Source: Blastocatellia bacterium UBA7656
GTDB taxonomy: Bacteria; Acidobacteriota; Blastocatellia; UBA7656
DNA: 64,000 nucleotides
Assembly (NCBI GenBank): GCA_002483445.1
Contig: DLHY01000150.1
Coordinates: 41,653 to 105,652, forward strand
Reading direction: 5' to 3'
The notes under the pieces are model-generated. The model saw nothing but the letters and a program-made list of their open reading frames with translations, ran no database searches and was not told the DNA's origin. Shown here in pieces: positions 1 through 8,484 of this stretch; position 1 is the first letter of the stretch; each line of letters begins with the position of its first letter. Both the position numbers and the translations under genes were made by a program.

Positions 1-45
1 TCCGGCTAAGAGTCGGGCCGCAGGGCGTGGGTAAACAACGAGGCT

Positions 46-73
46 CTTCAATGGTCAAATCCAGACATTGAAG
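46..73. other. Stem-loop upstream of the biosynthetic cluster
   Basis: Arms CTTCAATG and CATTGAAG (8 bp, perfect) enclose a 12-nt loop just before the ribosome binding site of the first gene. There is no T-run, so it is not an obvious terminator. It may be an operator or 5'-UTR structure for the cluster. Function is inference. Confidence 0.35.
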
Positions 74-89
74 ATTGAGGGAGGCGACA

Positions 90-1307
90 ATGCAAAATGA
101 GAAGATCAGGTTTGTGGATTGCACGTTGCGCGACGGCGAGCAAGCCCCAGGAGTCTTTTTTACCCTGGAAGAGAAGCTGGCCATCGCCGATTTACTGGAT
201 GCCGCCGGAGTGGACATCTTAGATGCGGGAATGCCAAGCGTCTCGGATGAGGAGCGAGCATCTCTGGAGGCTTTGCTTGATCGCGGCTATCGCGCAACGA
301 TCGCTGCGACGGTTCGCGCCCTTCGCCAGGACGTCGATTTGGCGCTGGCCTGCGGGCTGAAAGAGGCTTTTCTATTTATGCCCGTAAGTCCGCAGCACCT
401 TAAGCACAAGTTTGGCCTGACGCTCGAAGAAGCACAGCCAAGGATTGAGGAAGCTGTGGACTACGCGGTTTCCAATGGCCTGCGCGTCCATTTCGTCGCG
501 GAAGATACCGTGCGCGCAGATCCCGCGCAGTTGGCTCCAATCTTAGACAGGGTCGGCAACCTCGGCGCTGCGAGCGCGATCATATGCGACACGGTTGGAG
601 TCATGCGGCCACAGACAATGACCGGTTATGTCAACGATCTGACTCATCACATGGAGTCGGACATCGCCCTCGGAGTTCACTGCCACAACGACTACGGACT
701 GGCGACAGCGAACACGCTGGCGGCTATTGGCGCCGGCTGCACTCTCGTCACAGGGACGGTGAACGGTCTTGGCGAGCGAGCCGGCAATGCGCCTCTCGAA
801 GAAGTGATTTGTGCCCTGGATAACCTTTATGGCATGAAGCTGGACATAGATAAGTCCATCTTGCCGCGCCTGTGTGAAACAGTGGCATCGGCCTCCGGCG
901 TATTTCTCACGCCGACCAAGCCGGTTGTGGGTCTGAATGTATTTCGCCACGAATCAGGCGTCCACGTTGACGGTATGCTAAAAGACCCGTCTACATACGA
1001 ATCGATCAACCCGGAACAGCTCGGGCGAAGGCATCAATTTCTCCTCGGTAAGCACTCGGGTCGGGGTCTCGTCGAAGTGTTATTGGCCAGAGAAGCGATC
1101 GAAGCTCCGCCCGAAGTCATTACCCGCATTCTCGAACGAGTCAAGTCGGCCAAGGTTTCGCGCGATAAGACGCCATTTCGCGAGATGACCGAGCGATTAC
1201 AGCAGTTCTGGTCAGACCACCTTTCATTTAGTGAAGACCAGTTTCGGGAGATTGCCCGTGAAGAGTTGAACTGTGACCGCAAATCCACGGTGGCTCGACC
1301 GCTTTGA
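90..1307 (+). CDS. Homocitrate synthase / 2-isopropylmalate synthase-like enzyme
   Basis: DRE-TIM metallolyase that condenses acetyl-CoA with a 2-oxoacid. The N-terminal LRDGEQAPG motif holds the metal-binding and catalytic residues, the HCHNDYG segment the metal-binding histidines, and the [14 protein letters not shown] loop follows. The later [15 protein letters not shown] stretch looks more like homocitrate synthase (NifV/AksA group) than LeuA, which usually reads HEAGIHQDG. At about 405 aa it lacks the C-terminal leucine-feedback domain of LeuA, so leucine inhibition is not expected. I chose ATG 90 because AGGGAGG lies 5 nt upstream; a TTG at 75 is in frame. It heads a plus-strand run followed by LeuC- and LeuD-like genes 23 nt downstream, so it probably starts a one-carbon 2-oxoacid elongation route for a specialised product. 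The exact substrate cannot be read from sequence. Confidence 0.85.
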   Translation: MQNEKIRFVDCTLRDGEQAPGVFFTLEEKLAIADLLDAAGVDILDAGMPSVSDEERASLEALLDRGYRATIAATVRALRQDVDLALACGLKEAFLFMPVSPQHLKHKFGLTLEEAQPRIEEAVDYAVSNGLRVHFVAEDTVRADPAQLAPILDRVGNLGAASAIICDTVGVMRPQTMTGYVNDLTHHMESDIALGVHCHNDYGLATANTLAAIGAGCTLVTGTVNGLGERAGNAPLEEVICALDNLYGMKLDIDKSILPRLCETVASASGVFLTPTKPVVGLNVFRHESGVHVDGMLKDPSTYESINPEQLGRRHQFLLGKHSGRGLVEVLLAREAIEAPPEVITRILERVKSAKVSRDKTPFREMTERLQQFWSDHLSFSEDQFREIAREELNCDRKSTVARPL

Positions 1308-1330
1308 TTGCCAGGGCGCGGAGTTGAGAG

Positions 1331-2695
1331 ATGAAAGAACAAACCCTTACTGAGAAGTTACTGCTCAGAAAAGTAAGCGAGCCGATACTGTCGGGGAGCG
1401 AGTATTTTCGGATTCCGATCGACCTGGTACTCGGCCACGACGCAACAATCGCGCTGCTGATAGATCGGTTTAAGAAAGCCGGTCAACATATCTGGGATCC
1501 GGCCCGCTGCTTTTTTGCCGCCGACCATTTCGCGCCACCCTCAACGCCAGAGCGAGCCGACATCTTGAACCGATACCTGAGCTTCGTGAAAGAGGAGTCG
1601 GTGCCGGAAGATTTGCTCTATCGCGGCATCAGCCACCAACTACTGGTTGAAGACCGCCGATGCCAACCTGGGATGGTGATCTGCGGCGCCGATTCGCACA
1701 CGGTCATGGCAGGCGCTCTCGGATGCTTTGCGGCAGGAATGGGGTCAACTGACATAATGGCTATACTCCTTACCGGAAAAGTCATTCTGTCTATTCCCAA
1801 ATCCATACGCGTGAGGCTGACCGGAAAGATGCCTTCCTGTCTGTTTGGAAAAGATATAGCCCTTGAGATTATCCGGCGCATAGGCGAGGGCGGCGCTTTG
1901 GATCACGCGCTTGAGTATCACGATCATACCGAGATGGGGATCTCAATCGATAGCCGGTTCACCATCTCCAATATGTCAGTCGAAGCAGGCGCGACTAATG
2001 GGGTATTCGTTCCTGATGAGACCCTGAAGCATTATCTCGAACGCCGTGATGCTTCGGCGCAAGGAGGCGGGTTATCTGTTGGAGCAGGTTTTGAAGCGAT
2101 CTGGTTGCAGCCTGACGCGGGAGCCGACTACGCCCAGCATCTCAATATCAACGTCGAGGAAGTGCCTCCGCTTGTCGCCCTTCCAGGCAACCTGAGTCGG
2201 ATCGTCCCGATCAGCGAAGTCGAACCCCGCCCGGTCCAACAGGTGTTCGTAGGCTCGTGCGCGGGTGGTCGCGTGGAAGACCTGGCAATCACGGCTCGGC
2301 TTTTGCGCAACAGGCGTGTGGCTCCAGGCGTGCGGCTGGTGGTCACGCCCGCCAGTCAGACAGTTTATTATCAGTGTCTGCGAAACGGCATATTCGAGGT
2401 TCTGGCGGAAGCAGGCGCGCTGATCACGAATTCCTCCTGCGGCGCTTGCGGAGGCATAGACAAAGGATTGATCGGCGCGGGCGAAGTCTGCCTGTCGACT
2501 TCCAATCGAAACTTTCGCGGACGCATGGGTTCGCCTGACGGTTTGATCTACCTGGCTTCTCCATTGGTGGCGGCGGCGGCGGCTATTTTCGGAAGACTCG
2601 TCGATCCGCGTCCTTTGCTCGAAGAGGCTGGCATTCACAATTTTCACTCTGATCCGTGGCCGAGCCGTCTCGGCGTTGCTGGAGGCAGTCTATGA
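1331..2695 (+). CDS. Isopropylmalate/homoaconitate dehydratase large subunit-like (LeuC family)
   Basis: Aconitase-superfamily large subunit carrying a [4Fe-4S] cluster, expected to isomerise the 2-alkylmalate made by the preceding enzyme. Cluster ligands are visible as Cys in VGSCAGGR (about residue 310) and the pair in SSCGACGG (about residues 370-375). ICGADSHTVMAGALG is the usual substrate-binding segment. Length (454 aa) is normal for the family. Its stop overlaps the start of the LeuD-like gene in an ATGA motif, which is typical for translationally coupled subunits. No second leucine gene lies nearby, and the neighbours are tailoring enzymes, so I read it as a pathway-specific paralogue rather than the leucine enzyme. 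Substrate specificity is inferred from context only. Confidence 0.85.
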   Translation: MKEQTLTEKLLLRKVSEPILSGSEYFRIPIDLVLGHDATIALLIDRFKKAGQHIWDPARCFFAADHFAPPSTPERADILNRYLSFVKEESVPEDLLYRGISHQLLVEDRRCQPGMVICGADSHTVMAGALGCFAAGMGSTDIMAILLTGKVILSIPKSIRVRLTGKMPSCLFGKDIALEIIRRIGEGGALDHALEYHDHTEMGISIDSRFTISNMSVEAGATNGVFVPDETLKHYLERRDASAQGGGLSVGAGFEAIWLQPDAGADYAQHLNINVEEVPPLVALPGNLSRIVPISEVEPRPVQQVFVGSCAGGRVEDLAITARLLRNRRVAPGVRLVVTPASQTVYYQCLRNGIFEVLAEAGALITNSSCGACGGIDKGLIGAGEVCLSTSNRNFRGRMGSPDGLIYLASPLVAAAAAIFGRLVDPRPLLEEAGIHNFHSDPWPSRLGVAGGSL

Positions 2696-3189
2696 TTATC
2701 ACGGGAAACGCCCTGGTAATGGGGGATAATGTAAATACGGATGTTCTGCACCCGTCGCAATTCTTCTCTTTAGACGACAACAAAGTGCGCTCAGGTTTCA
2801 TGCAGGCAGCCTCTGGCTATGAGCAGGTCGGCACGGGCGATCTATCAGGCCGGATCATATTGGCTGGGGACAATTTCGGATGCGGTTCGAGCCGCGAAAC
2901 CGGAGCGCGCGTCTTCGTGCTTGCCGGAGTGCGGGCCATTGTCGCTCGCTCGCTGGCCCGTATCTTCAGTTCCAACGTGCGCAATCTGGGATTGCTGGCC
3001 GTCGAATGTCCCACCTTGCCAAGTCTGACGGAGAGCGGTTTCGAAGTAGAGATTGACCTGGAAAACTCGACACTCGATATCGGGACTGAAGGCCAACGGT
3101 TCGCTTTGAAGCGACTCGACCCGTTCTGGGAGGCGGTCATTCGCGAAGGGGGGTTGATGGGATTTCTTGGTTTCAACAACAGTCAGTAG
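2692..3189 (+). CDS. Isopropylmalate/homoaconitate dehydratase small subunit-like (LeuD family)
   Basis: Swivelling small subunit that completes the active site of the LeuC-like partner. It keeps GDNVNTD near the N-terminus and the GDNFGCGSSRE motif (about residues 55-65) typical of the family; the residue after SSRE is Thr rather than the usual His or Gln. The specificity loop after NTD reads VLHPSQFFSL, unlike the YLR-type loop of leucine isomerases, which points to an unusual substrate. Length is 165 aa from ATG 2692, overlapping the upstream stop by 4 nt. No LeuB-like dehydrogenase follows, so the oxidative decarboxylation step must lie upstream of the window or elsewhere. Confidence 0.83.
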   Translation: MIITGNALVMGDNVNTDVLHPSQFFSLDDNKVRSGFMQAASGYEQVGTGDLSGRIILAGDNFGCGSSRETGARVFVLAGVRAIVARSLARIFSSNVRNLGLLAVECPTLPSLTESGFEVEIDLENSTLDIGTEGQRFALKRLDPFWEAVIREGGLMGFLGFNNSQ

Positions 3190-3270
3190 GTTGCCAAATG
3201 GCAAAGGCTCTTTTCCTGATTTCGCTGTCTACTGACGATTGATCCAAACGGCTTGGAGTGGAGCGACTGA

Positions 3271-4440
3271 ATGGAGCGAAAGTTTATTCGGATCAGCGAA
3301 AAGGTGGCTGATTTTATGCGCGATAGCGATAGGGATCGCTCGCCCGATCAGTTTAACAATCTCGCGCTCGAGGTGTTCGAGTATCAATACCGCACCATCA
3401 AGCCTTATCGCCGGCTTTGCGAGCATAAAAACAAGACTCCCGAAACCGTCCGGGACTGGACAGAGATTCCGGCCGTGCCTGCGGATGCTTTCAAGCATTT
3501 CACGCTCTTTGCTGGTCAGCCGGATCAAATCGCAAAAACCTTCAGGAGCAGCGGCACGACCGATGCGCGCAACAGCAGCAAGTCGTTCTTCTCCGATACC
3601 GGCATTGAGTTGATGAATAGGTCGGTCATCGCCAACGCCGCGCGCATGTTGTTTCCCGATGACAGGCGAACCCGGATTTTGGCGCTGGCCCCCAATCCGG
3701 AGATCGCGCCGCACATGATTATGGTACACGGCATGAACCAGATGATCGGGCAGTTTGGGGACGAAGGCAGCCGCTTTTGTATTGGCGCCCAGGGACTCGA
3801 CCTGAAGTCACTGCTTGACGAGTTGCAGCAGTGCGAGAAGCACGCGATAGCGGTGACGCTGATGGGATCTTCCTTCGGCTTTGTCCATCTCTTCGACGCG
3901 ATGGAGGAGCAGGGGCTGCGGCTCGCGCTCCCTGACGGCAGCCGGTTGATGGACGCTGGCGGGTACAAGGGGCGCAGCCGGGAGCTTGAGCGGGCGGAGT
4001 TCGTCAAGTGGGCCTGCGCATTGCTTGGGCTGCTTCCAAAACGAGTAGTCAACCTGCTTGGAATGACCGAACTGGCAAGCCAGATCTACGACGGAGCGAT
4101 TGCGCGCTCGGTTCGAGGAGCAGCCTCGGCGATGACGATGAAGGAACCTCCGCACTGGGTACGAACGAGGATACTCGATCCGACCACCCTCGAATTCGGA
4201 GACCTTAGAGAGATACGCGAGGCTCACTGTCCGGGTTTACTGCGCCACCTCGATCTGGCGAACGTCGAGCGTCCGATGGTCGTTCAGAGCGACGACATCG
4301 GGGTCGGATGCGAGATCGAGGAAGGGTTTGGCTTCGAAATTCTCCGGCGGGCCAGCGGCTCCGAGCCGCGAGGTTGCTCGCTGAGTGTGGAAGAGTTCAG
4401 CAGATCGCGTCCGGACTCAACTCTATCCGTTTCGTTGTGA
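3271..4440 (+). CDS. LuxE-family acyl-protein synthetase
   Basis: Activates a carboxylic acid as acyl-AMP and passes the acyl group to its own cysteine for reduction by a LuxC-type partner. Visible signatures are the adenylate-binding FRSSGTTDARNSSKSFF (about residues 90-106), LLGMTELASQIYD (about 258-270), and near the C-terminus RGCSL, which matches the position of the acyl-accepting Cys in LuxE. Length 389 aa is normal. ATG 3271 has a GGAG-type site 7-10 nt upstream. It lies 80 nt after the dehydratase genes and is separated from the LuxC homologue by one gene. LuxA/LuxB luciferase subunits are absent, so the expected role is supplying an aldehyde for biosynthesis rather than light. The carboxylate substrate is unknown. 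Confidence 0.85.
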   Translation: MERKFIRISEKVADFMRDSDRDRSPDQFNNLALEVFEYQYRTIKPYRRLCEHKNKTPETVRDWTEIPAVPADAFKHFTLFAGQPDQIAKTFRSSGTTDARNSSKSFFSDTGIELMNRSVIANAARMLFPDDRRTRILALAPNPEIAPHMIMVHGMNQMIGQFGDEGSRFCIGAQGLDLKSLLDELQQCEKHAIAVTLMGSSFGFVHLFDAMEEQGLRLALPDGSRLMDAGGYKGRSRELERAEFVKWACALLGLLPKRVVNLLGMTELASQIYDGAIARSVRGAASAMTMKEPPHWVRTRILDPTTLEFGDLREIREAHCPGLLRHLDLANVERPMVVQSDDIGVGCEIEEGFGFEILRRASGSEPRGCSLSVEEFSRSRPDSTLSVSL

Positions 4441-4614
4441 GTATTTGGGAAATCCCGTCGCGTGAGATGCGGGGTTGATTTTGGGATGCCACACGGCAAG
4501 CGCGTGGAGGTTCTCGCTCGTTGCTACAAACGGCAGTAACATTCCTGAGACGATCGCTCCGGGTCTGTAAATGGAGATACATCGATAACTACGCCTGGTG
4601 AAAGGAGAACGCTC

Positions 4615-6429
4615 ATGACTCAGCAGTTTCGTTTCAGCTTTGTCAGTGTCGCGGTCACGACACTATTACTGGCGACATTCTTTGCGCCAACCCTGGTGCA
4701 GTCACACGACAATCGAGTTGAATTCAATCTCACCGATGAGCCTGCAAGCTGGTACAAGAATGCAGCCGGCCCCGTTGCAGGGAATCGGTCGCTGGCAGTG
4801 GCGACGCCGGGAGTGGAAGTCAGATTTTCGGGCAGATCACATACCGTGCATACGATGACCAGCCTGATCTGGCCTACGGGCGCGGTTGGAATGCCTTTCG
4901 ATACGGCGGCCATCAAGGGTGACGCATCCGTGGTATTGCAAACTCCGGGGCTGTACGTGTTCGTGTGCAAGATACATCCGTACATGCTTGGCGCTGTGAT
5001 TGTTGACGGTCCGGCTACAGACGGATTGGATCTGGGAGAAAACATCAGCCTTGTTCACGGCGTAACCGTCCCGACAAGCAGCGATCTGGCAACCAGACTC
5101 CTGAGAACATTCTTCATCATCACGAATCCGTCCAACTGGCAGGACTTCAGTTCGTCCGCGCCCTGGCACATCAACTACCCGGACGTGAACGTTAGAATCA
5201 CTGGCGGGGCCGTCGTCAATCTGCCTGCTGTCCTCAATGCCAGATACGGCAACGACACGACGCTGCCGCCCTTGTTCAATCCCACGACTCAGGGAGTTGG
5301 AGAGGTCTGGGTAAATACGCAATACGAGTTGACGCGAGGCAAAGAGAAGCCCGGAACAGCGACCTCTGTCAATGCTTCCACCTGGAGGATCACCAGAAAA
5401 GTGGCCCTGCCTCAAATCAACATGAACAACCCGCACAATATGTGGACGGATAGGAGTCAGGAACTCATCTACACGGCGCAATGGTTCGACACGAGGCTGA
5501 CGGTCTTTGAGAGAAGGACGGGCCGATTGGTGCGAGACATACTGGTAGGCGAGGCGCCCGCCCACGTCATGACGAGAGTTGATACCGACGAGGTACACGT
5601 GACCATCAACGGGAGCGATCGAAACCGGTCAGTGGTGGAACTCTCGCCGCAGGCCCAACATATCGAAAGGCGAATAAACATCAACCGTCCGTATCCGCAC
5701 GCCCACTGGATGAGCCACGACGGCAAAACCATGGTGACACCCAATATGTTCACCAATGACTCGTCAATTTATGATTTTCCTACCAACGAGGCGAACATCG
5801 CTCCGGTCGGAGCGCTTCCGATAGCGACCGGCATGATGCCCGACGCAAGCAAATACTACGTCGCCAATTACCTCGACAGCTCCATCACCGTCATCAACAC
5901 CGAGACAGGAGCCGTGATCAAAACGATCAACCTGCTGGCCAACTACGATCCGATTGGCGGCGCCATAACCGGGCCGGTCGGGGGATTCCCGATTCAGACC
6001 CCGGTCAGCCCTAACGGCAAGTACATGGTAACGGGCAACACTCTGACGGCGACTATAACCATCGTCGACACGACCACCGATACCCTTGTGAAGAGTCTGC
6101 CTGCCGAGGCAGGTTGTCACGGCGTACAGTTCGGCGCCAAGAAAGGCGGCGGGTATTACGCTTATGTGTCCAATAAATTCTCCAACACCCTGATAGTAGT
6201 TGATCCGGACCCGAACAACGATGGAAATCCAGCCGATGCCGCCATCGTGGGAAGGATTCTACTGGTTGCGTCGTCGGGTACCGCCACCGACGACAGGGTC
6301 ACAGGACTTCGAGGAATGGGCGGGCAAGGCGTGCTTCCGATTCCGGTCGTATACAACGGATGGGTACAACAACTGCCGCGGTTCTGGAAAAACCAACTGA
6401 CGGCAAGGCAGAGAAATCCGTTCCCCTAG
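4615..6429 (+). CDS. Secreted cupredoxin plus YVTN beta-propeller protein
   Basis: A signal peptide covers about residues 1-30 (hydrophobic core ending near QSHD). Residues about 35-140 form a cupredoxin domain with type-1 copper ligands: His in HTVHT and the Cys-His-Met set in FVCKIHPYM. The rest of the 604 residues is a beta-propeller with repeated segments such as AQWFDTRLTVFERRTGRLV, YLDSSITVINTETGAVI and TATITIVDTTTDTLV (YVTN type). An AAAGGAG site precedes ATG 4615. It probably acts in the periplasm in electron transfer or copper-dependent oxidation. The domain combination recalls nitrous oxide reductase in reverse order, but the His-rich Cu-Z site is not evident, so I do not call it NosZ. 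Its position between luxE and luxC homologues ties it to the cluster. Confidence 0.75.
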   Translation: MTQQFRFSFVSVAVTTLLLATFFAPTLVQSHDNRVEFNLTDEPASWYKNAAGPVAGNRSLAVATPGVEVRFSGRSHTVHTMTSLIWPTGAVGMPFDTAAIKGDASVVLQTPGLYVFVCKIHPYMLGAVIVDGPATDGLDLGENISLVHGVTVPTSSDLATRLLRTFFIITNPSNWQDFSSSAPWHINYPDVNVRITGGAVVNLPAVLNARYGNDTTLPPLFNPTTQGVGEVWVNTQYELTRGKEKPGTATSVNASTWRITRKVALPQINMNNPHNMWTDRSQELIYTAQWFDTRLTVFERRTGRLVRDILVGEAPAHVMTRVDTDEVHVTINGSDRNRSVVELSPQAQHIERRININRPYPHAHWMSHDGKTMVTPNMFTNDSSIYDFPTNEANIAPVGALPIATGMMPDASKYYVANYLDSSITVINTETGAVIKTINLLANYDPIGGAITGPVGGFPIQTPVSPNGKYMVTGNTLTATITIVDTTTDTLVKSLPAEAGCHGVQFGAKKGGGYYAYVSNKFSNTLIVVDPDPNNDGNPADAAIVGRILLVASSGTATDDRVTGLRGMGGQGVLPIPVVYNGWVQQLPRFWKNQLTARQRNPFP

Positions 6430-6571
6430 AAAGATAGACCAGGAAAAAGAAGTTTGGAGTTCCGCCTTCAGGCGGTTGGTTTGGCGAGCCGCAAAGACCG
6501 GGACTCCGAACAAACATTTTCTCGAATGCCATAGAATCGCTGTCAGATCAAACCAGGAAAGGATGAAACCC

Positions 6572-8071
6572 ATGGCGCAGGAGATAGCCAGCGCCTGCTG
6601 GCTGCACCCCGACCTCAGAACGTCGGTCGCCACGCTGCCGGGAGGGACGACCAACTTCATCAAGCGGTACGAGCGCGCAGGCAAGACCACGGATGTCTCA
6701 TTCGACCTGCTCTCGCCGGAGGCGCTGAGAATGGTCATCTCCTTTCTGCGTGATCGCTCGGAAAGAGCGATGCGGAAAAGAACCGTGCTGGAGATCGTCG
6801 AACTGCTGGATGTCGCCGCCAGGCGGTGGCTGGATCCGGGATATGCGCCGCGGCAAAAGGCTATCAGTCTGATCTCCGACATCACCGGTTTCTCACCCGA
6901 GATGGTGGCGCACGCGATTGACGAGGAGCAGTCAAGCTCGCGCGGCCCGCACTTGCGGCAGGCTCTGACGAACGAATTGGGCAATCCGGCCTTCCTTGAC
7001 GGATTTCAACCCAACCGGAGGCTTGGCGGTTTTAGTTACGCTCTCGGACCGGGACTGGTTGGGGCGATCTTCAGTTCGAACATTCCCGCGCTTCCGCACC
7101 TGGAGGTGATGCGCGCATTCCTGACCAAGTCGGCCTGTCTGGGCCGTGTCTCGGCGGGAGAGCCAATCTTTCTCGCGCTGTATGCGGAGACCTTGTACGA
7201 GCTTGATCCGGAAGTGGCGTCTTGCCTGGCGGTGATCTATTGGGAGCGCGGTGATGATGAGCGCGAAGCGATATTTCTCAATGAGATCGGCCATCTTGTC
7301 GCTTATGGCGGCGACGGTCAGATCAAGCGATTGCTCAACGTGAAGCCACCCGCCCTGGAAGCGACGCTTCATGGACACGGTGTGGGGTTCACCTATCTTG
7401 CGCGCGGCGCGCTGAACCGCCGGAGCCTCGATGAGCTTGCCGACAAGGTCAGCTACGACTTCACGATCTTTGACGGTCACGCCTGTTTATGCCCACAGAT
7501 ATGTCTGGTTGAGACAGGGGGCGAGGTTTCGCCGCGCGAGTTTGCTCTCGCCTGCGCCCGCGAGATGGGCCAGTGGGCAAAACATCTGCCGCCGCGCCGG
7601 CTCGATTTGTCGGAGGCCGCCGCCAAGTATCGAGTGAGGGAGCTTTACCTGATGCGCGAGTCGCCCGCCGACGATTTGGAAGTGATCGCGGCGCCAGATG
7701 ACCATTCGTATTTGATCGTCCTCGAACGACCCGAACAGTTCGAGCCGTCGCCTATGGGTCGCTTTTTCAGGATCGCGCCGATCAGCGGCTTCGCAGACGT
7801 AGAGCGATTGATCGGGCCGCTTAAAGAATATCTGCAATGCGCGTCCGTTGTGTTCGGAGCGGAGGAGACTGACGAACACCGCCTGCTGAGAAGACGGCTT
7901 GCTGAGTGGGGAGTTTCGCGGCTGGTTCCACCGGGCATTATGGGCCGCCCCTCCATGATGTGGCACCATGACGGGATGCCTTGTCTGGGAAAGATGGTCA
8001 GGTGGTGCGACAACGAGTTGGTTTCGCCAGATATGTTGCTTGAAGATAAGGGGCTGTCACAAGGGGTTTAG
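6572..8071 (+). CDS. LuxC-family acyl-CoA/acyl-protein reductase
   Basis: NADPH-dependent reductase that turns an acyl thioester, delivered by the LuxE partner, into an aldehyde. It belongs to the aldehyde-dehydrogenase-like LuxC family: GPGLVGAIFSSNIPALPHLEVMRAF in the N-terminal half (glycine-rich), a YGGDGQI segment, FDGHACLCPQ with cysteines in the active-site region, and WHHDGMPCLG near the C-terminus. About 499 aa from ATG 6572. I prefer that start because AGGAAAGG ends 9 nt before it; ATG 6563 is an alternative. Together with the synthetase at 3271-4440 it makes a two-part carboxylate reductase. Unlike lux operons there is no acyl-transferase LuxD or luciferase. Confidence 0.85.
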   Translation: MAQEIASACWLHPDLRTSVATLPGGTTNFIKRYERAGKTTDVSFDLLSPEALRMVISFLRDRSERAMRKRTVLEIVELLDVAARRWLDPGYAPRQKAISLISDITGFSPEMVAHAIDEEQSSSRGPHLRQALTNELGNPAFLDGFQPNRRLGGFSYALGPGLVGAIFSSNIPALPHLEVMRAFLTKSACLGRVSAGEPIFLALYAETLYELDPEVASCLAVIYWERGDDEREAIFLNEIGHLVAYGGDGQIKRLLNVKPPALEATLHGHGVGFTYLARGALNRRSLDELADKVSYDFTIFDGHACLCPQICLVETGGEVSPREFALACAREMGQWAKHLPPRRLDLSEAAAKYRVRELYLMRESPADDLEVIAAPDDHSYLIVLERPEQFEPSPMGRFFRIAPISGFADVERLIGPLKEYLQCASVVFGAEETDEHRLLRRRLAEWGVSRLVPPGIMGRPSMMWHHDGMPCLGKMVRWCDNELVSPDMLLEDKGLSQGV

Positions 8072-8131
8072 CCAAGTGGTGGGTCGAACTATGCGCCTTG
8101 ACCTGAACTTCGGCCTCGGCGAGGCAAAGGC

Positions 8132-8341
8132 GTGCTGGAAGTGATCTGGTCTGGCAGAGTGCGCAACAGTGAGCGAATCGTGCTTTCTGAGATACCCTGC
8201 AGCTTCACCGGCAACGTTCCGTTTCGCGAATGCAAAAGATGTGTCAAGCGTTCGCCCGGTCAACTCGCAGCAGGGACGATAACCCAGGAACAACGAGCGC
8301 GATTCCTGGAGAGTGCGGTCAGAGCTTTTCAGGAAAAATAG
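8132..8341 (+). CDS. Doubtful small cysteine-containing ORF
   Basis: A 69-codon reading frame (GTG start) between the luxC-like and monooxygenase genes. It contains an ECKRC pair and a C-terminal helix-like segment ending AVRAFQEK. There is no clear ribosome binding site, and a short frame starting at ATG 8091 runs into it out of phase, so it could be a decayed or frameshifted small gene. No family recognised. Confidence 0.25.
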   Translation: MLEVIWSGRVRNSERIVLSEIPCSFTGNVPFRECKRCVKRSPGQLAAGTITQEQRARFLESAVRAFQEK

Positions 8342-8484
8342 CAGGTAGCACGACCGCGTGAGCGGCGGGAGGGGCGTCGCAGTTAATCCGCAATGCCCGT
8401 CTCACCTGTTCTTCTTCACGGTTTATGAGAGGCTGCTGTGAAATCGACAGCCTAATTCCAGCGCCAAACGGAGAAGGGTATTTC

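Noticed and set aside
90..3189. Could be the normal leucine operon (leuA-leuC-leuD).
   Set aside because: The synthase lacks the LeuA regulatory domain and has the homocitrate-synthase HESGVHVDG motif; no leuB follows; neighbours are not amino-acid genes.
4615..6429. Propeller plus cupredoxin suggested nitrous oxide reductase (NosZ).
   Set aside because: Domain order is reversed, the copper site is type 1 and not CuA, the Cu-Z histidines are not evident, and no nos genes are near.
3271..8071. LuxE and LuxC homologues suggested a bioluminescence operon.
   Set aside because: No luxA or luxB, and no luxD; the neighbours are biosynthetic and tailoring enzymes.
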